Shown here in pieces: positions 1 through 7,575 of a DNA stretch of 64,000 bases. The translations under genes and the position numbers were made by a program. Each line of letters starts with the position of its first letter. The stretch's first letter is position 1. Source of the stretch: Paenibacillus sp. MSJ-34 (GTDB lineage: Bacteria > Bacillota > Bacilli > Paenibacillales > Paenibacillaceae); assembly GCF_018918005.1 (NCBI RefSeq), contig NZ_JAHLPR010000010.1, positions 1-64,000 of the forward strand, given 5' to 3'. A model generated the notes under the pieces. The model did no database searches. It saw only the letters and a list, made by a program, of their open reading frames with translations, and was not told the origin of the DNA.

Positions 1-18
1 GTAGACTTCACCTAAAAG

Positions 19-86
19 GTGCTCCTCTCTTTGGGTGTAGTGTTCTCGACAAACACCATTCTACCAAAGATTTGGGCACTTTTTTA
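19..86 (+). terminator. Multi-stem terminator at left edge
   Basis: Nested pairing is visible: GTGCTC (19-24) with GGGCAC (74-79), TCTTTGG (28-34) with CCAAAGA (64-70), and GGTGT (34-38) with ACACC (53-57), followed by a six-T run (80-85). This probably ends a gene lying to the left of the window. The call rests on hand pairing only; the loop sizes are large. Confidence 0.45.
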
Positions 87-119
87 TGTTTTCAATGAAC
101 GGTACTTTCGAAATTTAGG

Positions 120-947
120 TTGATACTATTTCTTTTGTTTATTGTTTGGCTCTTTTCAGTATCAACTGCTCTAGGATGGATTTTTTTGATTGGTTTTATA
201 GGGTTTGGTGTTTACATATTATTTAAAGATAACCAAAAAAGAGAACAAGAAAAAGAAAATAAGGTAAAGAAATTCAATGAAAAAATAACAACACTCTGGG
301 ATATTGAAGGATTTGATGTGACACAGCGGTTCATCAGTGCAGATTTTGATACTGGATTAGTATTAGATGAACAAACAAATAGACTATGTATTATATATTC
401 GCAGTTTAATGAAATTAAAATACTTAAATATAGAGATATATTGGCGGTTGAAGTTATTGAAGATAATGAATCAGTGAATAAAACTTCAAGATCTAGTCAA
501 ATCGGCGGTGCCCTTATCGGCTCAGTAGTTGCAGGTGGAGTCGGAGCAATTATTGGCGGGCTATCAGGTAAATCCATTTCTTCAACAAAAATAAAAAAGT
601 TAGACTTAAAGATAGTTGTTAATGACATTAGCCAACCAGTATATATTCTTAATTTTATGAATTGCATTAGTGAAACAACCGGTGAGGAGTTAAGCGGAGT
701 AAGTAAGGATGACCCGAAATATAAGGATGCCCTCAAAAACGTGACTCATTGGCATAGTTTGATTAGTGTATTAATTAAACGTGCAGATGAAGAAGACAAG
801 GAAAAAGAAAGGCAAGATCGAAATGACATTGAAAATATTTCTAAACCTAACTCTGTTGACGAACTGTTTAAACTATCTCAATTATTAAAAGAAGGTTTTA
901 TAACACAAGAAGAGTATGAAAAGCAAAAGGCGAAAATATTAGCTTAA
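120..947 (+). CDS. SHOCT-domain protein with N-terminal membrane segment
   Basis: Protein of 275 residues with a TTG start and only a weak ribosome site, so the start is uncertain. Residues 1-35 form one or two hydrophobic membrane segments, followed by a charged Lys/Glu stretch. A Gly-rich hydrophobic segment lies near residues 127-150 (GGALIGSVVAGG). The last 30 residues (DELFKLSQLLKEGF, then ITQEEYEKQK) match the SHOCT (short C-terminal) domain, an oligomerisation or localisation module common in phage-associated and host proteins. The molecular function is unknown. The gene is AT-rich like the two phage-like genes after it, and a strong terminator closes it. I infer it is cargo of the integrated element. 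Confidence 0.6.
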   Translation: MILFLLFIVWLFSVSTALGWIFLIGFIGFGVYILFKDNQKREQEKENKVKKFNEKITTLWDIEGFDVTQRFISADFDTGLVLDEQTNRLCIIYSQFNEIKILKYRDILAVEVIEDNESVNKTSRSSQIGGALIGSVVAGGVGAIIGGLSGKSISSTKIKKLDLKIVVNDISQPVYILNFMNCISETTGEELSGVSKDDPKYKDALKNVTHWHSLISVLIKRADEEDKEKERQDRNDIENISKPNSVDELFKLSQLLKEGFITQEEYEKQKAKILA

Positions 948-968
948 ATTTGATACTTATATTATCTC

Positions 969-997
969 ACCGCCAATTTTAGGCGGTTTTTCTTTTT
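969..997 (+). terminator. Rho-independent terminator after the SHOCT gene
   Basis: ACCGCC (969-974), loop AATTTTA, GGCGGT (982-987), then a T-rich tract to 997. It isolates the SHOCT gene from the phage-like pair downstream. Confidence 0.85.
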
Positions 998-1024
998 CCA
1001 ATAATAACAAAGGAGCGAATTTAC

Positions 1025-1375
1025 ATGACAAACATCGAACGCCTTAAAATTGAAACCAAAGGTATTAATTATCCAGATGATGAACTTTCTATCTACCTTC
1101 AAGAAAATGGACTTCATTCAAATGACGTATATAATCCACAATCTAATTCCAATAAAAAGGCAATCTATGTTACAGCGTTAGCTTTGCTGGAATCCCTTGC
1201 CAACCAACCGCAACTATTTAAATCGTACAAATTGGACGATATAACCGTTTATGATTTTGCAGACAATTTACAAAAAAGAATAACCCAGCTTGACCGCAAG
1301 CTCAGAATGATGGCTAGCAGTGATGACAATAACGGGAATGGTAACGGTAGTGTGTTTATGTTGTTTGATGCCTAA
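1025..1375 (+). CDS. Phage-like small structural or packaging protein (hypothetical)
   Basis: A 116-residue protein with an ATG start preceded by AAAGGAG. It is predicted to be mainly helical: residues 38-60 (KKAIYVTALALLESLANQPQ) and 78-100 form amphipathic helices. The Asp/Asn/Gly-rich tail ends in VFMLFDA. Size, helix pattern and the adjacent gene suggest a small head-tail connector-type phage protein, but I recognise no diagnostic motif, so this is inference. It lies 19 bp before the next gene and shares its low GC, so the two are probably co-transcribed. Confidence 0.5.
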   Translation: MTNIERLKIETKGINYPDDELSIYLQENGLHSNDVYNPQSNSNKKAIYVTALALLESLANQPQLFKSYKLDDITVYDFADNLQKRITQLDRKLRMMASSDDNNGNGNGSVFMLFDA

Positions 1376-1394
1376 TTTGAAAGGAGAATCATAA

Positions 1395-2318
1395 TTGACA
1401 TTTAATCTATTAGATATAGACGTTACAGGCGACTATAAGTATCTACTTTCGACACTAGGGCAAGATGTTTTAATTAACGACAACCCCATAAGAGCATTGA
1501 TTACCAATACAAATCTATCAAAGGGTTACAACGATAAAAAAATCTCTTCCCTCTCTCCTCTCCAACGTGGGGACTTAGTTTTATACGAGGGAAAACAGTT
1601 TATGATTATTTCCGAACAAACAGGCGAACGTTACATTAAACATAAGGCGATCATGCGCCTGCTTCCATTAACAATAAAAGTAAACCATAATTGCAATTTT
1701 GTTGATGTGCCTTGCTTTATAGATTCCCCTTCATTTGAAGTCTTCGACGGAAAATTTATGTCTATGGCAGCAGGTGAGATAAATGTCCATACACAGGATA
1801 ATGAGCAGACAAGACAAATTGCCATTAATGATCGATTTATAAAATTTGGGCAAGCATTTAAGGTTACTGGAGTTGATCCCCTGTCTGAGCCGGGGATTAT
1901 CATACTGACATGCAAAAAAGATCAAATTAACCCTGCTATTGATGATACACAAAATGATTTAGCGGGATTTTTTGCTTGTAATCAGCCAGAACCAGAGCCA
2001 GAGCCGAAAGACTTGTATATTGTCATAAAATCAACTTCGGATAAACCTAATGAGATAATTATTGATCGACAAAAAACATATTCTGCAGATGTATTTTTAG
2101 AGGATAGTTTAGTTGACGGTGAATCTGTAAGTTGGCAATTGTTCGCGGATGATAAAATAAATCCAACCACTTTAGCGAGTATTATCGAGCAAACAGATAA
2201 GCAATGCACAGTTAAAAATAATGGTGTAACAAATGGATACGTGCAATTGAGGGCGGTTTTAGACAGTGATGAGACGGTGGAAAGTTGGATAAGGATTCGA
2301 ATGCGTCCGTTGTTTTGA
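1395..2318 (+). CDS. Phage-like protein with C-terminal Ig-like region (hypothetical)
   Basis: A 307-residue protein starting at TTG, preceded by AAGGAG at good spacing. Residues 1-190 look like a compact beta-rich domain. A Pro/Glu hinge (PEPEPEPK, about 197-204) separates it from a C-terminal region of about 100 residues whose strand pattern (DLYIVIKSTS, ending in SWIRIRMRPLF) resembles an immunoglobulin-like repeat, as found on phage virion proteins. I infer a virion-associated role. No enzymatic motif is visible. It is the last gene before the attachment-site remnant at 2491-2535, which supports assignment to an integrated element. Confidence 0.5.
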   Translation: MTFNLLDIDVTGDYKYLLSTLGQDVLINDNPIRALITNTNLSKGYNDKKISSLSPLQRGDLVLYEGKQFMIISEQTGERYIKHKAIMRLLPLTIKVNHNCNFVDVPCFIDSPSFEVFDGKFMSMAAGEINVHTQDNEQTRQIAINDRFIKFGQAFKVTGVDPLSEPGIIILTCKKDQINPAIDDTQNDLAGFFACNQPEPEPEPKDLYIVIKSTSDKPNEIIIDRQKTYSADVFLEDSLVDGESVSWQLFADDKINPTTLASIIEQTDKQCTVKNNGVTNGYVQLRAVLDSDETVESWIRIRMRPLF

Positions 2319-2342
2319 GACCACTACCTACAAAAATATTAA

Positions 2343-2411
2343 CAGACTACTTTACATAAATATAGATAACAACTATAATAGTTAATATAAATCTTGTTGG
2401 ATTGTAGTCTG
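2343..2411. repeat. Inverted repeats between phage genes and attachment remnant
   Basis: CAGACTAC (2343-2350) is the exact reverse complement of GTAGTCTG (2404-2411), and a second palindrome, AACTAT-A-ATAGTT, sits between them at 2371-2383. The stretch is very AT-rich and non-coding. The position beside a tRNA-derived attachment site would suit integrase or excisionase arm sites, but that is inference. Confidence 0.4.
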
Positions 2412-2490
2412 ACAGGTTCGTTTCATAAAAAAGCCGTAAAAACGTTGATATAAAGCCTTTTTTTATTATAGTGCACTCCAAAATGTGTAC

Positions 2491-2535
2491 TTGGGGTGGG
2501 TGAGGTCGCAGGTTCAAATCCTGTTACTCCGACCA
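2491..2535 (+). other. tRNA-Pro(GGG) 3' remnant; probable prophage attachment site (attR type)
   Basis: The sequence carries the 3' part of a tRNA only. There is an anticodon loop TTGGGGT (2491-2497, anticodon GGG) and the 3' anticodon strand GGGTG. A T-arm follows: GCAGG, loop TTCAAAT, CCTGT. The 3' acceptor strand TACTCCG, discriminator A and encoded CCA end the fragment. An acceptor starting with C pairing to G72 is typical of bacterial tRNA-Pro. Upstream of 2491 the D-arm and 5' acceptor are absent and the anticodon stem fails to pair. Many tyrosine integrases cut inside tRNA genes and leave such 3' copies. With phage-like genes to the left, the intact tRNA-Pro should lie at the far left end of the element, outside the window. 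Confidence 0.75.
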
Positions 2536-2592
2536 GATTCATTCATTTTCATGCAATGTTTAAACAAGGTACATATCCCTGCTAGGGAACGG

Positions 2593-2631
2593 GCCGCACT
2601 CTATGAATATAAAAGGGGTTGCGGTTTTTTT
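2593..2631 (+). terminator. Weak terminator-like hairpin after the tRNA remnant
   Basis: GCCGCA (2593-2598) can pair with TGCGGT (2620-2625), followed by seven T residues; the loop is long (21 nt). It may be the original terminator of the tRNA-Pro transcript. The rest of 2536-2786 holds nothing I can identify. Confidence 0.3.
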
Positions 2632-2786
2632 ATGCTTAAAAGATCATGCAGCCCAGTTGCTGGCGTGTTCTAAACAATTTAAAGCCTTCAAAGCTCGTTA
2701 AGTCCTCGCATATTTTTGTTCGAAATTTCATATACAAATCGCGATTTGCGGCCTGATCATGCACTGGCGTTGATTAAAAATCGAAT

Positions 2787-3157
2787 ATGAACGGGCGGAC
2801 GGTTCGCCGCGCCAGTCCCGCGAACGAAACGTTTGAACGGCCGGAAAGTTTCAATCTGGCTCAGTATTGGATTTCCTCTACGGATGCTTTTATCGGAAAT
2901 TTGCCGACATTCGAAGTGCGGGCGGAAGTTCGTCCGGCGATTTTGCCAAGTTTGAAGTGGACCGACCGATATGTGGAAATTGCGGAAATCGGGGCAAGAG
3001 CCGGGAAGACTGGATTCTTGTCGAGCTTTATTTCGAATGGGAGGACGAGGCGAAAGGATTTATATTAGGTTTTGCCGATCAGATCAACGTTATCGAACCG
3101 AAGCATCTGCGAATGGAGATAAGGCGGTGGCGGGCATGTACCGGTAAGTTCCGCTAG
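2787..3157 (+). pseudogene. Remnant of a WYL-domain transcriptional regulator (C-terminal part, frameshifted)
   Basis: Two overlapping frames together give the C-terminal (WCX) part of a DeoR/YafY-type WYL regulator. The first frame reads NETFERPESFNLAQYW, then a segment like the usual LPxxxVxVRVxPxxLP region. The second frame, from about 3000, gives WILVELYFEWEDEAKGFILG, then INVIEPKHLRMEI, matching the typical closing motif (FGxxxxVLEPxxLRxxI). A frameshift near 2998-3012 is needed to join them. The N-terminal helix-turn-helix and most of the WYL domain are missing. The gene is therefore a 5'-truncated, frameshifted relic. It sits right after the attachment site, so integration or later deletion may have removed its front. 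Confidence 0.7.
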
Positions 3158-3191
3158 ACTTAAGTCCAGTGCAATTTATTGCATAGGTCCG

Positions 3192-3219
3192 TTGGATTAT
3201 CGTATGACATTGATATACT
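3192..3219 (+). promoter_or_regulatory. Sigma-A-type promoter for the DUF4097 lipoprotein gene
   Basis: TTGGAT (3192-3197), 16-bp spacer, TATACT (3214-3219), about 60 bp upstream of the start codon. Confidence 0.55.
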
Positions 3220-3280
3220 AAGTACAGGATGGATTCGTCTTCGATAATTCAAAAGAACAGCATACGGGGGGACTTATGAA

Positions 3281-4150
3281 ATGATGAGAAAAAACGTTAT
3301 CATTTGTTCGGCTATATTGGCGGTAAGCCTTATTTTCGCCGGATGTTCGGCAAAGCAGGACGTCGTCGCAAGCAAGCAGGCCGACCAAACGCTGCAAGTG
3401 AACAAAGAAATGCAAGTCGATGCCAAATTCCGGAGCGTGAGCGTCAAGAGCGACGTGCCGGCCGTTCGGATCGAGCCGTCTTCCGACCGGTTCGCGCATC
3501 TTACGATGCAAAGTTCCGCGCCTAAGGAATTTGCCGAACATTTCAACGTCTATTATAAAGAAACGGGAGATCGGTTGGAGGTGGTCGTCCAAGGGAAAAA
3601 CAACCGAGATAGTATTCCCGAACTTCTAGACCTGATTAAAGTGTGGAAAGCCGAACTGCATATTCAATTGCCTTCCGATCGATACGAACGGATCGACGTG
3701 AATACCGAAATCGGCAAAATCGAATATAGCGGGCTGGGCGCGGAGCAGCTTGCGGTAAAGAGTGAAGTAGGCGCTATCGAGGTTGCCGATGCCGATACCG
3801 GACAAGCGGCAATCCATAACTCGGTAGGCTCGATCGCAGTACATAATGTGAACGGCGTTATGGACGTTACGAACCAAACCGGCACCGTTCAGATCGAAGT
3901 CAAGAACGTAGAGCATAACATCACCGCAAGCTCGGAGATCGGAGCTGTAACGATTTCGACGGAGCGGCAACCCGAGAATGTCGGCTTGGCTCTCTCCAGC
4001 GAAATCGGGAAAATCAACACCAATTTCGCCATGGATTATAAAGAAAACTCGAGAACATCGGTCGTCGGGCAGAAAGGTTCGGGCGGAGCGAAGATCCAGG
4101 TTGACACGTCAATCGGGCCGATCGAAGTCAATCATCTGGAAAGCGAATAG
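3281..4150 (+). CDS. DUF4097-family lipoprotein (putative adhesin-like beta-repeat protein)
   Basis: A 289-residue protein. A signal peptide with lipobox IFAGC (Cys about 21) predicts a lipid-anchored extracytoplasmic protein. After a short linker the sequence has repeated short strands of the type SEVGAIEVADAD, NSVGSIAVHNV, SEIGAVTIS, SEIGKINTNF and TSIGPIEVNHLE. This is the regular strand ladder of DUF4097 (putative adhesin, right-handed beta-helix-like). The role in the cell is not known; related proteins are often encoded beside envelope-stress or two-component genes, but no such neighbour is present here. A promoter is visible upstream. ATG at 3281 is preceded by a GGGGG-type ribosome site; the second ATG (3284) is also possible. 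Confidence 0.75.
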   Translation: MMRKNVIICSAILAVSLIFAGCSAKQDVVASKQADQTLQVNKEMQVDAKFRSVSVKSDVPAVRIEPSSDRFAHLTMQSSAPKEFAEHFNVYYKETGDRLEVVVQGKNNRDSIPELLDLIKVWKAELHIQLPSDRYERIDVNTEIGKIEYSGLGAEQLAVKSEVGAIEVADADTGQAAIHNSVGSIAVHNVNGVMDVTNQTGTVQIEVKNVEHNITASSEIGAVTISTERQPENVGLALSSEIGKINTNFAMDYKENSRTSVVGQKGSGGAKIQVDTSIGPIEVNHLESE

Positions 4151-4249
4151 AAGCGGGCAAGGACATGAAATAGTAGAACTTTACCTCGTAATATGGTACA
4201 TTTCTGATATCTATTGCATGGCAAATATTCGCTATCAGGAGGGGTTGGG

Positions 4250-4612
4250 TTGGGTTTTATAGTGAGGTATAATGATAAAGACGACCATTTTACCCGTAAA
4301 GAACAGCGTTTTATCATTCGATCTTCCGCCGAGGAAGAAGCCCGCAAACGCAGGGAAGAGGGACATGCCGACGTCGTCGTCCAAGATGAATCGGAAGGCA
4401 GCAATATGATCGGCATCATCGTCCGAATCATTGGAATCGCCGTTATCATCGTCGGAATCGTCATCGGATTCGTGGCGGGACAGCTGAGCTATGAGTTTCA
4501 ACTGATCGTTTCGTTGTATTGGTGGTGCGGTTCGTTCATTACGGGAATGCTCTTTATCGGCTTTGCGGAAGTGATCAAACTTTTGCACGAGATTAATAGA
4601 AAAATAAAGTAA
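4250..4612 (+). CDS. Small two-helix membrane protein (hypothetical)
   Basis: I chose TTG at 4250 because AGGAGGGG (4237-4244) lies just upstream, whereas a longer reading from 4214 would translate through that ribosome site. The 120-residue product begins with a charged region (RYNDKDDHFTRKEQRF) and an Arg/Glu helix. It then has two strongly hydrophobic membrane segments (residues 56-80, GIIVRIIGIAVIIVGIVIG, and about 85-108) and a short basic tail. I recognise no family and no catalytic motif. The long run of Val/Ile in the first segment is notable. Confidence 0.5.
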   Translation: MGFIVRYNDKDDHFTRKEQRFIIRSSAEEEARKRREEGHADVVVQDESEGSNMIGIIVRIIGIAVIIVGIVIGFVAGQLSYEFQLIVSLYWWCGSFITGMLFIGFAEVIKLLHEINRKIK

Positions 4613-4637
4613 AGCAACGACAGCGGAGGAAAACATC

Positions 4638-4676
4638 ATGAGAAAAAGAACGGTTGCTTCGGCTTCGGCCGTATAA
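4638..4676 (+). CDS. 12-codon ORF upstream of the acetyltransferase (possible leader peptide)
   Basis: ATG at 4638 follows a good GGAGGA ribosome site with correct spacing, and the ORF encodes MRKRTVASASAV before TAA at 4674. The acetyltransferase gene downstream has almost no ribosome site of its own and starts a few bases later, so translation might be coupled. Equally, this could be the remnant start of a shortened gene. No regulatory hairpin is evident. Confidence 0.3.
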   Translation: MRKRTVASASAV

Positions 4677-4691
4677 TCATTGGTGATGCAG

Positions 4692-5195
4692 ATGGTACAC
4701 ATAAGAGAAGCCGTTATCGAAGATTTGCCGAATTTATTAATGATATACAATCATGCCGTACGTACGTCCGCGGCCACATTCGATTTGGAAGAGTGGACGC
4801 TGGAAGAGCGGAGGGAGTGGTTTTCCCATTACGGCGGACCGTATCCGCTTATCGTCGCGGTCGTCGACGGGGTCGTCGTCGGATACAGCAGCTTGTCGCC
4901 GTTCCGGCAGAAGGCCGCTTACGCCAAAACGGTGGAAATTTCCGTCTACATCGATCCGAAGTTTTGGGGCCGGGGCATCGGCAAAATATTAATGGAAGAA
5001 ATTTTGAAACGGGCCAAGGAACTGCAGTATCATATCGTCATTTCCGGCATTACCGCCGGCAACGACGCAAGCGTCAAGCTCCATGAAAAATTCGGGTTCT
5101 CATATATCGGCACCTTTCATGAGGTAGGCTGGAAATTCAACAAATGGCAGGATGTCATGTTCTATGAGCCGATCTTGCCCGAATCTTCTTCGTAA
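4692..5195 (+). CDS. GNAT acetyltransferase, phosphinothricin/methionine-sulfone N-acetyltransferase type
   Basis: A 167-residue single-domain acetyltransferase using acetyl-CoA. It opens with HIREAVIEDLPNLLMIYNHA, typical of the Pat/YwnH/MddA branch. The acetyl-CoA loop is visible as FWGRGIGKILMEE (about 100-112), after the strand VEISVYIDP. The closing segments GNDASVKLHEKFGF and FNKWQDVMFYE also match this branch. Members acetylate phosphinothricin, methionine sulfoximine or related amino acids; the true substrate here is unknown. The start is uncertain: in-frame TTG 4680, GTG 4683 and ATG 4686 also exist. I chose 4692 because family members usually begin just before the IRxA strand. Confidence 0.8.
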   Translation: MVHIREAVIEDLPNLLMIYNHAVRTSAATFDLEEWTLEERREWFSHYGGPYPLIVAVVDGVVVGYSSLSPFRQKAAYAKTVEISVYIDPKFWGRGIGKILMEEILKRAKELQYHIVISGITAGNDASVKLHEKFGFSYIGTFHEVGWKFNKWQDVMFYEPILPESSS

Positions 5196-5319
5196 TCCGA
5201 TTGCGCCGCGGTCAACGCTCGCATTCCGCATATGATCCGGTCGTTACGGTCTTGAACCGGCTTGACGTCCCGGATTATGATTTTCCGGGTTTGGCTTTGC
5301 AAAAACCCTATTTCCATGC

Positions 5320-5348
5320 TTGTTTTTCAACATTTCTTGTGTTAAAAT
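5320..5348 (+). promoter_or_regulatory. Sigma-A promoter of rplS
   Basis: TTGTTT (5320-5325), 17-bp spacer, TAAAAT (5343-5348). It gives rplS its own promoter, which fits the lack of trmD or rimM upstream here. Confidence 0.65.
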
Positions 5349-5369
5349 TTTATCTGTTGTGGTGAATTC

Positions 5370-5430
5370 GGTGGTCCTCTGCGGACGATGAGGCGGAGCA
5401 ATTGGCGCTCCCTGAGACGACATGAACACC
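5370..5430 (+). promoter_or_regulatory. Structured rplS 5' leader (L19-leader-like)
   Basis: GGTG (5370-5373) pairs with CACC (5427-5430) to close a junction. It holds two hairpins: CCTC(N10)GAGG starting at 5376 and GGAGC-N7-GCTCC between 5395 and 5411. The rplS ribosome site GGAGGGAG follows directly. A conserved L19 leader RNA is known upstream of rplS in Bacillales and is thought to allow autoregulation by L19. The fold here is compatible, but I did not compare it with the family model. Confidence 0.5.
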
Positions 5431-5453
5431 TGAGTGGAAGGAGGGAGTCCTAG

Positions 5454-5795
5454 ATGAATATCGTTCAAGCGATTACACAAGAACAACTTCGTAAAGATAT
5501 TCCAAGCTTTCGTCCCGGCGATACTTTGAAAGTATATGTAAAAGTTATCGAGGGTTCGCGCGAGCGTATCCAGCTTTTCGAAGGTGTTGTGATTAAACGT
5601 CGTGGCGGCGGAATTAGTGAGACTTTTACGGTTCGTAAAATTTCTTACGGCGTAGGCGTGGAAAGAACATTCCCGCTGCATTCCCCGAAAATCGATAAAA
5701 TCGAAGTGGCTCGCCGTGGTAAAGTGCGTCGTGCGAAGCTTTATTATCTTCGCAGTCTTCGCGGTAAAGCAGCTAGAATTAAAGAAATCCGTTAA
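5454..5795 (+). CDS. rplS: 50S ribosomal protein L19
   Basis: The 113-residue product is normal length for L19, which sits at the 30S-50S interface near the A site. Family landmarks are the N-terminal [20 protein letters not shown], the strand [20 protein letters not shown] and the C-terminal [23 protein letters not shown] at 5454 follows GGAGGGAG. In B. subtilis the gene ends the rpsP-rimM-trmD cluster. Here those genes are not upstream, and rplS has its own promoter, structured leader and terminator, so it looks monocistronic. Confidence 0.97.
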   Translation: MNIVQAITQEQLRKDIPSFRPGDTLKVYVKVIEGSRERIQLFEGVVIKRRGGGISETFTVRKISYGVGVERTFPLHSPKIDKIEVARRGKVRRAKLYYLRSLRGKAARIKEIR

Positions 5796-5807
5796 TTGGC
5801 GACTAGA

Positions 5808-5838
5808 GGGGCTTGTGATGCAAGCCCCTTTCGCTTTT
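5808..5838 (+). terminator. Terminator after rplS
   Basis: GGGGCTTG (5808-5815), loop TGATG, CAAGCCCC (5821-5828), then a T-rich tail to 5838. Perfect 8-bp stem. Confidence 0.9.
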
Positions 5839-5889
5839 GTATGAAATATCGGCTTGTAACGCAAGTTATAGGAAGGGGTCAAACAGGCG

Positions 5890-6504
5890 ATGGACCAAGA
5901 GCAATCAATCGATCAATCGGAACAAACTTCCAAACCGGATAATAAAGTAAAAAACGAATTGATAGAATGGGCCAAAGCCATCGGGATTGCTGTCGTTTTG
6001 GTCGTTGTCATTCGTTGGTTCGTGTTTGCGCCGTTTATTGTGGACGGCCCATCTATGGAGCCCAATTTCGAAACAGGCGAGAGGCTGATCGTAAATAAAC
6101 TGCTTTACGATTTCCGCATGCCGCAACGGGGCGAGGTCGTCGTGTTCCATGTGCCTGACGAGGGCAGAGATTTCATTAAACGTGTGATCGGCTTGCCGGG
6201 CGATACGGTGAAGGTGGAGGGCGACGACGTCTATGTCAACGGTGAAAAAGTAAACGAATACTATATTCAAGATGCAATCGAACAAAGCAATCAGGAAGGA
6301 CGCTTATACAACTCGTATCTCAATTTCCCGAACGGAGAAGTGCCTGACGGCACGGTGCCGGAAGGCAAAATATTCGTGATGGGGGATAATCGTTCGAACA
6401 GTAAAGACAGCCGCTCGATCGGCTATGTGGACATTAAGGAAGTTGTCGGCCGCGCGGATTTGATTTTCTGGCCGATTCAGAAAGTAACGATCGTGAAACA
6501 TTAA
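5890..6504 (+). CDS. lepB: Signal peptidase I (membrane-anchored)
   Basis: A 204-residue type I signal peptidase that cleaves Sec and Tat signal peptides at the outer face of the membrane. A charged cytoplasmic N-terminus is followed by one membrane anchor (residues 29-50). The nucleophile Ser55 lies in DGPSMEPN and the general base Lys97 in FIKRVIGLPGD. The family signature GDNRSNSKDSR is near the C-terminus. This single-anchor form is the usual SipS-type enzyme of Gram-positive bacteria. Placement between rplS and rbgA is common in Bacillales. The start is supported by AGGAAGGGG upstream. Confidence 0.95.
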   Translation: MDQEQSIDQSEQTSKPDNKVKNELIEWAKAIGIAVVLVVVIRWFVFAPFIVDGPSMEPNFETGERLIVNKLLYDFRMPQRGEVVVFHVPDEGRDFIKRVIGLPGDTVKVEGDDVYVNGEKVNEYYIQDAIEQSNQEGRLYNSYLNFPNGEVPDGTVPEGKIFVMGDNRSNSKDSRSIGYVDIKEVVGRADLIFWPIQKVTIVKH

Positions 6505-6525
6505 TGTCGGGCGAGGTGAACAAAA

Positions 6526-7401
6526 GTGACGATCCAATGGTTTCCCGGACATATGACGAAAGCGCGGAGGCAAATCCAGGAAAAGCTCAAGCTGATCGAT
6601 GTCGTCATCGAACTGTTGGACGCCCGTCTTCCGCTGTCCAGCCGCAATCCGATGATCGATGAAATTTTGCAAGGCAAACCGCGCTTGATTGTGCTGAACA
6701 AAGCGGATCTGGCGGATCCGGAGGCGACGGACCAATGGATAGCTTATTTCAAAAACGAAGGAATAACCGCCCTTCCGGTTGATGCCTCGAGTGGGACGAA
6801 AGTGCAGGAAATTCCGGGACACGCGAAGCGGCTGTTGCAGGATAAAATTGAGAAGCAAATTGCCAAAGGCATCAATCCGAGGGCGATTCGCGCCTTAATC
6901 GTTGGCATCCCGAACGTCGGCAAATCGACGCTTATCAACCGACTGGCCGGGAAGAACATCGCTGCGACCGGCGATCGGCCGGGCGTCACGAAAGGACAGC
7001 AATGGATTAAAGTCGGCACGGAGATGGAATTGCTCGACACCCCGGGAATATTATGGCCGAAGTTCGACGATCAAACGGTCGGCTATCGTTTGGCCGTTAC
7101 GGGTGCAATCAGGGAAGAAATATTGAATATCGAAGATATCGCTTTTTTCGCGATCCGGTATATGTCGGAATATTATTGGCCGGCGCTGCAGGAGCGTTTC
7201 TCCCTTGCTCAGAAGCCGGAGCATCCGGACGAGCCTGACGAAATCGTGGCGATCATGGAAGCGATCGGCCGCAAGCGCGGCTGTTTGATGGGCGGCGGCC
7301 GGGTCGATCTGGAGAAGGCGTCGAGCCTTTTTTTGCGCGAGTTGCGTGCGGGTAAATTAGGGCGCATCTCGCTGGAAGTGCCTTTATCGTTTATGCTGTA
7401 A
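6526..7401 (+). CDS. rbgA: Ribosome biogenesis GTPase RbgA (YlqF)
   Basis: A 291-residue circularly permuted GTPase needed for a late step of 50S assembly. The motif order is permuted as expected: G4 NKAD (58-61), G5 region DASSG, then G1 GIPNVGKST (127-135), G2 PGVTKG and G3 DTPGILWP (171-178). The N-terminal WFPGHMTKA is a strong family signature, and a C-terminal RNA-binding-like domain follows. The start is GTG at 6526, after a GAGGTG ribosome site, 21 bp past lepB, so co-transcription with lepB is likely. In B. subtilis the neighbour is rnhB; here a transporter, Hsp20 and a minus-strand pair separate them. Confidence 0.95.
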   Translation: MTIQWFPGHMTKARRQIQEKLKLIDVVIELLDARLPLSSRNPMIDEILQGKPRLIVLNKADLADPEATDQWIAYFKNEGITALPVDASSGTKVQEIPGHAKRLLQDKIEKQIAKGINPRAIRALIVGIPNVGKSTLINRLAGKNIAATGDRPGVTKGQQWIKVGTEMELLDTPGILWPKFDDQTVGYRLAVTGAIREEILNIEDIAFFAIRYMSEYYWPALQERFSLAQKPEHPDEPDEIVAIMEAIGRKRGCLMGGGRVDLEKASSLFLRELRAGKLGRISLEVPLSFML

Positions 7402-7418
7402 ATATGATCCGAAACGTG

Positions 7419-7446
7419 AAACGCTCCCTAGGATGGGGCGTTTTTT
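7419..7446 (+). terminator. Terminator after rbgA
   Basis: AACGCTCC pairs with GGGGCGTT (one G-T pair) around a short loop, followed by six T residues (7441-7446). Confidence 0.85.
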
Positions 7447-7575
7447 GCTGGCTTTCTTTTGCATGCGTATTGCATTCTGCGGAAGAAAACGGTAGAATCG
7501 AGGCTGTTCATTCCCTATGAACGGAAAGCCGCTAGTAGAGTTAATAGAAAAGTCGATAGAAAGAGCAGATGCGAG

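Noticed and set aside
2461-2535. A complete tRNA-Pro gene
   Set aside because: No D-arm or 5' acceptor strand can be formed upstream; only the 3' portion from the anticodon loop is present.
2485-2673. 62-residue reading frame over the tRNA remnant
   Set aside because: It is translated tRNA sequence plus a terminator-like region, without a ribosome site.
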